The position numbers and the translations under genes were made by a program. A stretch of 5,864 nt of DNA from Pseudomonadota bacterium. GTDB lineage: Bacteria; Bdellovibrionota; Oligoflexia; Oligoflexales; Oligoflexaceae. The DNA lies in assembly GCA_029556045.1 (NCBI GenBank), contig JAKQGS010000268.1, positions 1-5,864 on the forward strand, in the 5' to 3' direction. The notes beneath the pieces are model-generated. The model had not been told where the DNA came from, did no database searches, and saw only the letters and a list, made by a program, of their open reading frames with translations. This document shows, in pieces, positions 1 through 4,532 of this stretch; positions within the stretch are counted from its first letter, which is position 1; every line of letters starts with the position of its first letter.

Positions 1-210
1 GAAGAGCGTAAGGAAGAGCAGGCCGTAAGCCACGACGTCCCTGAGAAAGATGCCGCGGGAGAAGAAGGATTGGATCAGGCCTTCGATCATGCCCTGGCGG
101 ACGTGGATACCGCTTATGTCGTCAAGTTGAAGGAAATCGAGGATCGCATCAGCGAACTGGAAAACCTGATGCGCGCCAACGAAGAAGATCTTAAGTTATT
201 TGCTCCCTGA
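1..210 (+). CDS. C-terminal part of an unidentified acidic, coiled-coil protein
   Basis: Reading frame 1 is open from the window edge to a TGA at 208-210, giving the last 69 residues of a protein whose start lies outside. The visible part is strongly charged and acidic. It begins with a Glu/Lys-rich low-complexity stretch (EERKEEQ), followed by a helix-like segment. The final third (KLKEIEDRISELENLM) has heptad-spaced hydrophobic residues typical of a coiled coil, and the protein ends in LKLFAP. No catalytic motif or named domain can be recognised. A strong terminator lies 23 bp after the stop, so this gene ends its transcription unit and is not cotranscribed with rfbC. That this is a real coding end is fairly sure; its function is unknown. 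Confidence 0.65.
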   Translation, partial: EERKEEQAVSHDVPEKDAAGEEGLDQAFDHALADVDTAYVVKLKEIEDRISELENLMRANEEDLKLFAP

Positions 211-233
211 AGTTTGACCAATCTTAAACGATC

Positions 234-267
234 CCCCGGATTCTTTTGAATCCGGGGTAATTTTTTT
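234..267 (+). terminator. Rho-independent terminator after the upstream partial gene
   Basis: A perfect 10-bp stem is formed by CCCCGGATTC (234-243) and GAATCCGGGG (248-257) with a TTTT loop, followed by TAA and a run of seven T (261-267). This is a canonical intrinsic terminator for the gene ending at 210. It insulates rfbC from upstream transcription. Confidence 0.93.
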
Positions 268-293
268 AGAAGCCCATTTTTAATGTGGCTTCT
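268..293. repeat. Short inverted repeat just after the terminator
   Basis: AGAAGCC (268-274) and GGCTTCT (287-293) form a perfect 7-bp stem around a 12-nt A/T-rich loop, starting immediately after the T-run of the terminator. No T-run follows on the plus strand, so it is not a second intrinsic terminator in that direction. It may be a 5' leader structure or an operator near rfbC, or chance. Confidence 0.35.
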
Positions 294-304
294 GCTATTC
301 CCCT

Positions 305-334
305 TTGAACAGGGACATTCCTTCATGGTAGTCT
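305..334 (+). promoter_or_regulatory. Weak candidate promoter for rfbC
   Basis: TTGAAC (305-310) and TAGTCT (329-334) are separated by 18 bp. The -35 is good and the -10 matches the consensus at only three of six positions. A promoter is expected here, because the upstream gene is terminated at 267 and rfbC starts at 368, but this exact choice is tentative. Confidence 0.25.
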
Positions 335-367
335 TAAGCCCTTGACTGACTAGGAAAGGCCTACCCA

Positions 368-925
368 ATGGACGTTCTCAAAACCGCTGTTCCAGGCGTT
401 CTTCATATCCGCCCCAAAGTCTGGGGCGACAGCCGTGGATATTTTCTGGAAACCTATCACCGCCAGCGCTATCGTGATGCCGGGATCCCTCTGGATTTTG
501 TGCAGGACAATAGCTCTTTTTCCCAGAAAGGTGTGCTGCGTGGCCTGCATCTGCAGAATCCCGGTGCGCAGGGAAAACTGGTGTTTGTGGGCCAGGGGGA
601 GGTGCTGGATGTGGCGGTGGATGTGCGCCGCGGTTCGCCGCACTTTGGTCGCTATGTGGCGGTGAAATTGTCGGCGGCGGAGGGCAATCAGCTGTACATT
701 CCCCCGGGGTTTGCCCATGGGTTTGCGGTTCTGAGTGAAACGGCGTTGTTTTCATACAAGTGCACGGATTTTTATAATCCCGCCTCCGAAATCACGGTGC
801 GGTGGGATGATCCGGATATCGGTATCCCCTGGCATGAGTACGGCGCGGATTTTCGTCTCAACGATCGGGATGGCTCCGCACCTTGCTTGAAAGATATACC
901 GGTCGAAACACTGGTGCCTTACTGA
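368..925 (+). CDS. rfbC: dTDP-4-dehydrorhamnose 3,5-epimerase (RmlC/RfbC)
   Basis: This 185-residue cupin enzyme epimerises C3 and C5 of dTDP-4-keto-6-deoxyglucose, the third step of dTDP-L-rhamnose synthesis. The product supplies rhamnose for O-antigen, capsule or other surface glycans, and the enzyme is cytoplasmic. Length and motif order fit the family: D21-x-R-G-x-F-L-E28, then VQDN (45-48) and KGVLRGLH (54-61), with His61 matching the catalytic base. Lys70, the cupin motif PPGFAHGF (112-119), the catalytic Tyr130 and Asp168 in the NDRD segment match the other RmlC active-site positions. AGGAAAGG at 352-359, 8 nt before the ATG, fixes the start. It is isolated: no rfbA, rfbB or rfbD is in the window and an upstream terminator separates it from the preceding gene. 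Its stop overlaps the convergent protease gene by 7 bp. Confidence 0.96.
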   Translation: MDVLKTAVPGVLHIRPKVWGDSRGYFLETYHRQRYRDAGIPLDFVQDNSSFSQKGVLRGLHLQNPGAQGKLVFVGQGEVLDVAVDVRRGSPHFGRYVAVKLSAAEGNQLYIPPGFAHGFAVLSETALFSYKCTDFYNPASEITVRWDDPDIGIPWHEYGADFRLNDRDGSAPCLKDIPVETLVPY

Positions 926-2433
926 GCTGGCAATACCATGAGAGGGGCCTGCCACTGGACGGGTGTGGGGCAGTCTTTTCCGGTGCAGGTTTTTGTGGTC
1001 GTTTCATGGAGGCCCGGTGTTTTGGGAGCGTTCACACCGGATGATTCCGGAACCTCTTGCGGGCTACCCAAGGATGCCAGAATTTCCGCGCGGGTTTTTA
1101 AGCTCTTGGCTTCCATAGCCACCGCAATGGCGCCCGCAGCCACAGCGGCTGCCGTTGATGTGCCGTGGATTGTCATGCCGTCGGCGAAGGTGATACGAGA
1201 GGGGGTTAGAAAGTCCGGCTTTAAAATCCCCAGGGCTTCATCGGTGGCACCATTACCATAGGGCACGTCGCTGGCCCCGATGGTGATCACCTGGGGGTTA
1301 TCAGCGGGAGGAAAAACGAAGGAATGACCATTGCTGCCCTCCATCACCACATCAGAGCCGTTCACGGCAGCCCAGACATCGAATTTTTTAAATTTTATGA
1401 GCGCTGCTGTGCCGGAGGCTGCTTCCGCCCGTAGGCGATAGAATCCTTTAGGAAGGGTGACCGACAATCCTTCGCGGGGATGGCGGGAATAACCCTCCGT
1501 TTTGCCATGGTACACACCATCCTGCACCAGTTTGCCACGGCCCATTTCGTTACCATGATCATCCTCCAGAATCAGATTGAGATCGATGGCGGTGCGGTGG
1601 AAATAATAGGTGTCTTTGAAATCCGACCAGCCCAGGGTAATTTTGACCGGCGTGCCGGCATTCTTAACCTCAAAACGCAAGTAGCGCCCATGGAGTGGCA
1701 GTACCACGTTGTTGGCAGAGTCCACTTTCAGCGGCCCCTTGTAGCTGCTTTCACCAAGATTGCCAGCGGCGTTGACCCAGATGATCCCGGCTTGGATCGC
1801 GCGATTGACCAAACCGTTGATGTAACCCTGTCCATCGAGGTTGCCCGCAGATTCCCAGATCTGGCTGTAGAGGGCGATCACCGGCTGACGGGGGCGGGTT
1901 CTCTTGTAACGAATGAGATCATCCACCGCCCGTTCCAGATTTTTAAATGGTCCGTTGGTGACGTAGAGGCGCAGGGTGGGGCCGGGTGATTGACGGTTGT
2001 AAAACCCCTTGCCGGTTGCCACCGCCCATACGATCTCTGCCAATTTGGTGCCGTGCAGGGTATCGCTGGGATCCCCTTCGTTGGTGTTCTGCACTGTGAT
2101 ATCGCCGGGCAGCGTCACACCACGAGCCGTGGCCAGGCCGGAAAATCCGTTATCAAGAACGGCTACGGTCACACCTTGTCCCACATGCCCTTGATTGCGA
2201 TAACTCTCCAGCTGCAATGCGGTGGTGAGTTCCGTTAGGTTCAGGACCGGACGTCCTGTATAGGCGCTTTCTGCAAAGGGTGTTGGTCCCTGGTTGTGAG
2301 CGGGGGGCAGGGATGGTTCAGGTTGGGTGGTCTGGGAGGAGTCTTTTTTCGATCGCCGCCATTCATAACCGCATCCGGACATCAGGCCCAGGGCAACGCC
2401 GGCAAGCAAAACGGTGCGGAAACTGATGGCCAT
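919..2433 (-). CDS. Subtilisin-like (S8) serine protease, predicted lipoprotein
   Basis: The protein has 504 residues. A hydrophobic signal peptide ends in the lipobox LMSGC with Cys21 as the lipidation site, so it is predicted to be anchored on the periplasmic or outer face of a membrane. A Ser/Pro/Gln-rich linker (28-55) follows. The catalytic triad is Asp94 (VAVLDNGF), His127 (HGTKLAEIV) and Ser426 (HGTSTAAA), with oxyanion-hole Asn225 (NAAGN). The conserved KPDFLTPS stretch (405-412) precedes the Ser. Motifs differ from consensus: GTSTAAA replaces GTSMAAP, and HGTK replaces HGTH. About 155 residues between Asn225 and VITIGAS (382-388) look like an inserted beta-sandwich: KITLGWSD, DLNLILEDDHGNEMGRG and LPKGFYRLRAE resemble the jelly-roll of KP-43-type subtilases. 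The tail has two close Cys (483, 488). GAGGAG (2440-2445), 6 nt before the ATG, sets the start. No cleavable propeptide is obvious beyond the N-terminal linker. Substrate unknown. Confidence 0.9.
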   Translation of the reverse strand: MAISFRTVLLAGVALGLMSGCGYEWRRSKKDSSQTTQPEPSLPPAHNQGPTPFAESAYTGRPVLNLTELTTALQLESYRNQGHVGQGVTVAVLDNGFSGLATARGVTLPGDITVQNTNEGDPSDTLHGTKLAEIVWAVATGKGFYNRQSPGPTLRLYVTNGPFKNLERAVDDLIRYKRTRPRQPVIALYSQIWESAGNLDGQGYINGLVNRAIQAGIIWVNAAGNLGESSYKGPLKVDSANNVVLPLHGRYLRFEVKNAGTPVKITLGWSDFKDTYYFHRTAIDLNLILEDDHGNEMGRGKLVQDGVYHGKTEGYSRHPREGLSVTLPKGFYRLRAEAASGTAALIKFKKFDVWAAVNGSDVVMEGSNGHSFVFPPADNPQVITIGASDVPYGNGATDEALGILKPDFLTPSRITFADGMTIHGTSTAAAVAAGAIAVAMEAKSLKTRAEILASLGSPQEVPESSGVNAPKTPGLHETTTKTCTGKDCPTPVQWQAPLMVLPAQ

Positions 2434-2459
2434 GAGGATCTCCTCGCATGGTTATCGTT

Positions 2460-2488
2460 TGTATAGCGGATATTAACAAAAAAACCAA
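2460..2488 (-). promoter_or_regulatory. Candidate promoter for the S8 protease gene
   Basis: On the minus strand, TTGGTT (2488-2483) and TATACA (2465-2460) are 17 bp apart. Transcription would start near 2453, giving a leader of about 20 nt with the ribosome site at 2440-2445. The surrounding sequence is very AT-rich, so other hexamer pairs are possible; placement is tentative. Confidence 0.35.
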
Positions 2489-2590
2489 TAAAAACAACAT
2501 TTATTTAATATTTAATATAAACAAAGCAATAATGCACAGTATAAGTAATTGAAATGTAAGGAATAATAAATAAAATTAAATTTTAGAGAG
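2465..2590. promoter_or_regulatory. AT-rich regulatory spacer between divergent units
   Basis: This tract is far more AT-rich than the genes on either side. It includes a tandem 7-bp repeat TTTAATA (2504-2510 and 2511-2517) and many A- and T-tracts. It has no convincing coding frame. It probably serves as a shared promoter or UP-element region for the minus-strand protease and for the small plus-strand unit starting near 2583. Binding by a nucleoid protein that prefers AT-rich DNA is possible but not shown. Confidence 0.4.
2549..2576 (+). promoter_or_regulatory. Sigma70-like promoter for the small plus-strand unit
   Basis: TTGAAA (2549-2554) and TAAAAT (2571-2576) are separated by 16 bp; the -10 matches five of six consensus bases and the -35 four of six. 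It points toward the 35-codon ORF at 2657, with predicted start near 2583 and a leader of about 74 nt. AT-rich sequence raises the chance of a false match. Confidence 0.45.
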
Positions 2591-2656
2591 GAAGGGTCGA
2601 AGGGGGTACTATAGGCGAGAAGAACACAGAGATTAACCGGAAAGGAGATCCTATTG

Positions 2657-2764
2657 ATGATATCGCGGTTTCACACCAACCCCCGGCAACGGGAATATCC
2701 GCAAATACCGCGTGAGTCGTTAGCCCCCAAACTCGGCCCTCCCCTTGATCCTATATCAAGGTAA
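2657..2764 (+). CDS. Candidate 35-residue Pro/Arg-rich small protein
   Basis: An ATG at 2657 opens a 35-codon frame ending in TAA at 2762-2764. AAAGGAG (2641-2647) lies 9 nt upstream, an excellent ribosome binding site. The peptide begins MISRFHTNPRQREYPQIPRE and ends PLDPISR. It has seven Pro, five Arg and no Cys, and shows no membrane segment or signal peptide. A promoter-like pair (2549-2576) precedes it and a terminator-like hairpin (2773-2810) follows 9 bp after the stop, so promoter, ribosome site, frame and terminator are in the right order. I recognise no family. Against it, a frame this short can occur by chance, and the same stretch can fold into several hairpins, so it could instead be a structured noncoding RNA. 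Confidence 0.38.
   Translation: MISRFHTNPRQREYPQIPRESLAPKLGPPLDPISR
2664..2761 (+). repeat. Cluster of RNA-hairpin-forming inverted repeats
   Basis: An outer pair CGCGGT (2664-2669) / ACCGCG (2707-2712) encloses a small hairpin CCCG-GCAA-CGGG (2682-2693) with a GNRA-type tetraloop. A separate perfect 7-bp hairpin, CCTTGAT (2743-2749) / ATCAAGG (2755-2761), lies next to it, just before the strong hairpin at 2773. Taken together the transcript could fold into a compact structure. Each stem alone is short enough to be coincidental. Confidence 0.3.
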
Positions 2765-2772
2765 GACATAGC

Positions 2773-2810
2773 GCCCGCCAGACCTTAACGGGTCTGCGGG
2801 CCATTCTTAT
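2773..2810 (+). terminator. Strong hairpin between convergent units, terminator-like
   Basis: GCCCGCCAGACC (2773-2784) pairs with GGTCTGCGGGC (2791-2801), giving an 11-bp stem with one bulged C and a six-base loop. On the plus strand it is followed by the T-rich but interrupted CATTCTTATT, consistent with ending the small plus-strand unit. On the minus strand it sits 9 nt past the stop of the M28 gene, but no T-run follows there. It probably acts on the plus-strand transcript, possibly on both. Confidence 0.55.
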
Positions 2811-3868
2811 TAAAAGGCCAGTTCCAGCCCTAAGCCGATAGCCAGTTGGCTCACCCGCCCGATACTATCCATTGACAGCCGTGACACGTCATCCCCATCC
2901 TGATGCCAGACGTCCGTATGATGAAAATCGATAAGATCCAGGGCAGGTACCCCCTTTGCCAAATAGGGCTCGTGATCGTCGGAGATCGCGGTGGACTGCG
3001 CCCCCTTGAATAGAGGGTTGCCGGGAAACAGAGCCTCGTCCACCTGGATAGCCTGCTCCAGCAATGCCCCCGTTGAATGCAGTTCTTTGATCAAACGCAC
3101 CTGCGGTGCCCCGATCATATCCATCAGGATCAATGCCCGGATCGCCTGTCCCCCAAGTTCCTGCGGAAGACACATCTGCGTGGTTGAGCCGGAGCAGGTG
3201 GTAAGGCGCCCCGCTTCATGCCGGCTACCATAAGTATTGTCCTGCACCCGCGCTGGATGCCGCTGTTGACCGTCATGCCAATTGGGCAAAACGGATTCTT
3301 CCCCATCAAACCAGATGGCCATAAGGCCGCAGGATGGCTTACTCTTCTGCACGGCGGACCCCTGCAAAAACGTCATGATCTGCAGCAAAGCCACCGTTGA
3401 TGAGCCGCTGTCATTGGCTCCCACATAGGCGATTCCCGGAATTTCCTTGGTGTCATAGTGGGATGCCAGTATCACCATGCAGGGTTTGTCCGCTGACCAG
3501 GCTGGCCAGGCCACAATATTTTTTCCACTGCGGGACTGGACTGCAGGAGCTGGAAGATTGGGATTGTCCAGCAGGGCAGGATTGGGGGTTTCGGCGGTGA
3601 AGGAACTTTCTTGCACCACCAGGCCGATTTCTTTGACGCGTCCCACCAACCACTGTGCAACCTGCTCCTGCTCCGACGAACCAAAGGGATGGGGCTTTGC
3701 GGTTATGGTGGTGAGGTCCTTTTGGGCGATGGCTTCATCGAGGGTAAACTGTTTGGCCAGAGCGACCGCCTGCGGCGAAACATCCCCGGATTTATGATCC
3801 TGACGGGAACAAAGGGCTGACGTCAAAATCAGCGCGCATCCCTGTATGATAATCCATATGGCTTTCAT
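2810..3868 (-). CDS. Exported M28-family zinc enzyme, animal-type glutaminyl-peptide cyclotransferase-like
   Basis: The protein has 352 residues. The best reading is a glutaminyl cyclase, which converts N-terminal Gln to pyroglutamate and so caps peptides against aminopeptidases. A plain M28 aminopeptidase is the alternative. A hydrophobic N-terminus (3-19) indicates export; Cys20 follows TSAL, not a clean lipobox. HPFGS (60-64) and ASHYDTK (135-141) are typical of M28. Residues matching human cyclase positions are all present: zinc ligands Asp153 (VGANDSGSS), Glu191 (WFDGEE) and His322; catalytic Glu190; Asp250 (LMDMIGA); Asp298 (SDDHEPYLAKGVP) and Trp321 (VWH). YGSRH (213-217) after the DGEE segment is also shared with animal cyclases. 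The loop from 192 to 212 is longer than in human. AAGGAG (3875-3880), 6 nt before the ATG, sets the start. It is divergent from the 67-residue protein, and the protease lies downstream on the same strand after 376 bp, so they are probably separate units. Confidence 0.85.
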   Translation of the reverse strand: MKAIWIIIQGCALILTSALCSRQDHKSGDVSPQAVALAKQFTLDEAIAQKDLTTITAKPHPFGSSEQEQVAQWLVGRVKEIGLVVQESSFTAETPNPALLDNPNLPAPAVQSRSGKNIVAWPAWSADKPCMVILASHYDTKEIPGIAYVGANDSGSSTVALLQIMTFLQGSAVQKSKPSCGLMAIWFDGEESVLPNWHDGQQRHPARVQDNTYGSRHEAGRLTTCSGSTTQMCLPQELGGQAIRALILMDMIGAPQVRLIKELHSTGALLEQAIQVDEALFPGNPLFKGAQSTAISDDHEPYLAKGVPALDLIDFHHTDVWHQDGDDVSRLSMDSIGRVSQLAIGLGLELAF

Positions 3869-3889
3869 GCGTGGCTCCTTGAGGACGGT

Positions 3890-3918
3890 TTGACGCCCTC
3901 TCGATTTCTTTCTAGAAT
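3890..3918 (+). promoter_or_regulatory. Near-consensus sigma70 promoter for the 67-residue protein
   Basis: TTGACG (3890-3895) and TAGAAT (3913-3918) are separated by exactly 17 bp, each matching five of six consensus bases. Start of transcription is expected near 3925, giving a leader of under 20 nt that contains the ribosome site GGAGG (3931-3935). It lies inside the 74-bp divergent spacer; no equally good minus-strand promoter for the M28 gene is visible there. Confidence 0.7.
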
Positions 3919-3942
3919 AATGGAAAATCCGGAGGATGAGGC

Positions 3943-4146
3943 ATGAAATTTAAAATGATTTTTACCGGCGTGGCGTTGGCGGCTGTTCTTTATCTGCAAT
4001 TTTGCGTTGATTTCAAGAAAATGATTCCGGTAGAGCCGGAAGCGACGCCCCCCCAGGCTACTACACCGATCCCTGACCCCGGAACCGCTGCACCTGATTC
4101 TGCGACGACGCCAGAGGCGGCACCTGCGCCCGAGGGTGCGAACTGA
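3943..4146 (+). CDS. Small membrane-anchored, proline-rich protein
   Basis: The protein has 67 residues with two parts. Residues 1-27 are a Lys-flanked hydrophobic helix (MKFKMIFTGVALAAVLYLQF), either an uncleaved N-terminal anchor or a signal peptide. Residues 28-67 are a disordered Pro/Ala/Thr tail with eleven Pro and six acidic residues; no Lys or Arg occurs after residue 26. Cys21 follows LQF, which does not fit a lipobox. With Lys at 2, 4, 25 and 26 on both flanks of the helix, topology is uncertain, though a periplasmic tail seems likely. GGAGG at 3931-3935, 7 nt before the ATG, and the strong promoter at 3890-3918 support it as a real, expressed gene. It is divergent from the cyclotransferase-like gene. 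I recognise no family; a linker, anchor or wall-spanning role is only a guess. Confidence 0.7.
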   Translation: MKFKMIFTGVALAAVLYLQFCVDFKKMIPVEPEATPPQATTPIPDPGTAAPDSATTPEAAPAPEGAN

Positions 4147-4187
4147 ATGAGTGTGATTGCTCCCAGAGCCTCGTTCCAACCATTGCT

Positions 4188-4219
4188 GACCGACATTGTT
4201 TCAAAACAATTGATCGGTC
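4188..4219. repeat. Long inverted repeat downstream of the 67-residue gene
   Basis: GACCGA (4188-4193) pairs with TCGGTC (4214-4219). Inside it, ATTGTTT (4195-4201) mirrors AAACAAT (4204-4210) around CA, with a small asymmetric interruption. As RNA it gives a stem of about 12 bp with a TCAA loop. It lies 42 bp after the stop at 4146 and may help end that transcript, but no immediate T-run follows; a protein-binding dyad is also possible. It contains the stop codon of the minus-strand frame at 4201-4413. Confidence 0.5.
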
Positions 4220-4413
4220 CAAAGCAATTTTAAAAATTGCTGGCAAGGCAAAATTGTAATGCCGCGTTTGGTAATCCGCTTCTCAGGGTCCAATGAGACA
4301 CCGTAAAACTTTTCGATCACGCCCTGGTCATCCCAATGTGCGTCAAGGGATATTGGCTCCGTCATCCCCCCATCATCTCCAACAGCAATGACGATGTCGC
4401 TTTCCACCCACAT
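4201..4413 (-). CDS. Hypothetical protein, possibly a 5'-truncated gene remnant
   Basis: From the ATG at 4413 the frame encodes 70 residues ending at 4201-4203. Composition looks coding: acidic residues and GNN codons are frequent in the first 50 residues (MWVESDIVIAVGDDGG, then EPISLDAHWDDQG, then VSLDPEKR). No Shine-Dalgarno site precedes the ATG. A second ATG at residue 17 has GGAG 11 nt upstream and would give 54 residues. The frame stays open for 15 codons upstream of the first ATG with protein-like content (SLESAGLKPQTL) before an in-frame TGA, suggesting the original gene was longer and has lost its start. A promoter-like pair at 4473-4501 points into it. No family is recognised. It could be a small real gene, a pseudogene or a chance frame. 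Confidence 0.35.
   Translation of the reverse strand: MWVESDIVIAVGDDGGMTEPISLDAHWDDQGVIEKFYGVSLDPEKRITKRGITILPCQQFLKLLWTDQLF
4223..4241. repeat. AT-rich palindrome next to the inverted repeat
   Basis: AGCAATTTTAAAAATTGCT is a 19-bp palindrome with 9-bp arms around a central A (4232), three bases after the inverted repeat at 4188-4219. It lies inside the last codons of the minus-strand frame at 4201-4413. As RNA it would form an 8-bp stem with a 3-base loop. It could be an operator-like site or part of an atypical terminator pair. Confidence 0.4.
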
Positions 4414-4466
4414 GGTCAGGGGTGTTAGGGCGAGGGTTTGTGGCTTTAGACCAGCGCTTTCAAGAC

Positions 4467-4495
4467 TTGTAAATCATATCGACATCAATTATCAT
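4467..4495 (+). promoter_or_regulatory. Promoter for the AAA ATPase gene
   Basis: TTGTAA (4467-4472) and TATCAT (4490-4495) are exactly 17 bp apart, matching the consensus at four and five of six positions. Start is expected near 4502, leaving a short leader of about 20-30 nt. A small dyad, TCATT (4492-4496) / AATGA (4501-4505), covers the -10 and start point and could be an operator. Confidence 0.5.
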
Positions 4496-4501
4496 TGAAA
4501 A
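4473..4501 (-). promoter_or_regulatory. Overlapping minus-strand promoter candidate
   Basis: On the minus strand TTTTCA (4501-4496) and TATGAT (4478-4473) are 17 bp apart, matching four and five of six consensus bases. It overlaps the ATPase promoter almost completely and points toward the hypothetical frame at 4201-4413. AT-rich sequence makes a chance match possible. Confidence 0.3.
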
Positions 4502-4532
4502 ATGACATCATGGTGGCATATTGGATTTTTCT

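Noticed and set aside
350..718. Minus-strand open frames across rfbC (also 378-755 and 752-955)
   Set aside because: They are fully antisense to a confidently identified rfbC and have no ribosome site or recognisable motif; long antisense frames are expected in GC-rich codon usage.
1480..1989. 169-codon plus-strand frame inside the S8 protease gene
   Set aside because: It lies entirely antisense to the protease catalytic region, whose triad and lipobox are clear, and it has no convincing motifs of its own. The frames at 938-1261 and 1990-2238 are rejected for the same reason.
2607..2612. TACTAT as a second -10 element for the small plus-strand unit
   Set aside because: No acceptable -35 lies at 16-18 bp upstream and there is no extended -10 TG; the pair at 2549-2576 is better.
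2647..2754. Direct repeat GATCCTAT (2647-2654 and 2747-2754) exactly 100 bp apart
   Set aside because: Eight bases repeated twice is within chance expectation, and no flanking similarity extends it.
2889..3797. Several frames on both strands within the M28 gene
   Set aside because: All overlap the region encoding conserved zinc-site motifs in the chosen frame; none has a good ribosome site or family-like sequence.
3865..4179. Minus-strand 104-codon frame over the 67-residue gene
   Set aside because: Arg/Ser-rich composition is typical of the antisense of Pro/Ala-rich coding sequence, and it runs across the M28 start and its ribosome site.
4147..4233. 28-codon plus-strand frame starting directly after the stop of the 67-residue gene (TGAATG)
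   Set aside because: The stop-start junction hints at translational coupling, but the frame is short, runs through both dyads and overlaps the better-looking minus-strand frame; no motif is visible.
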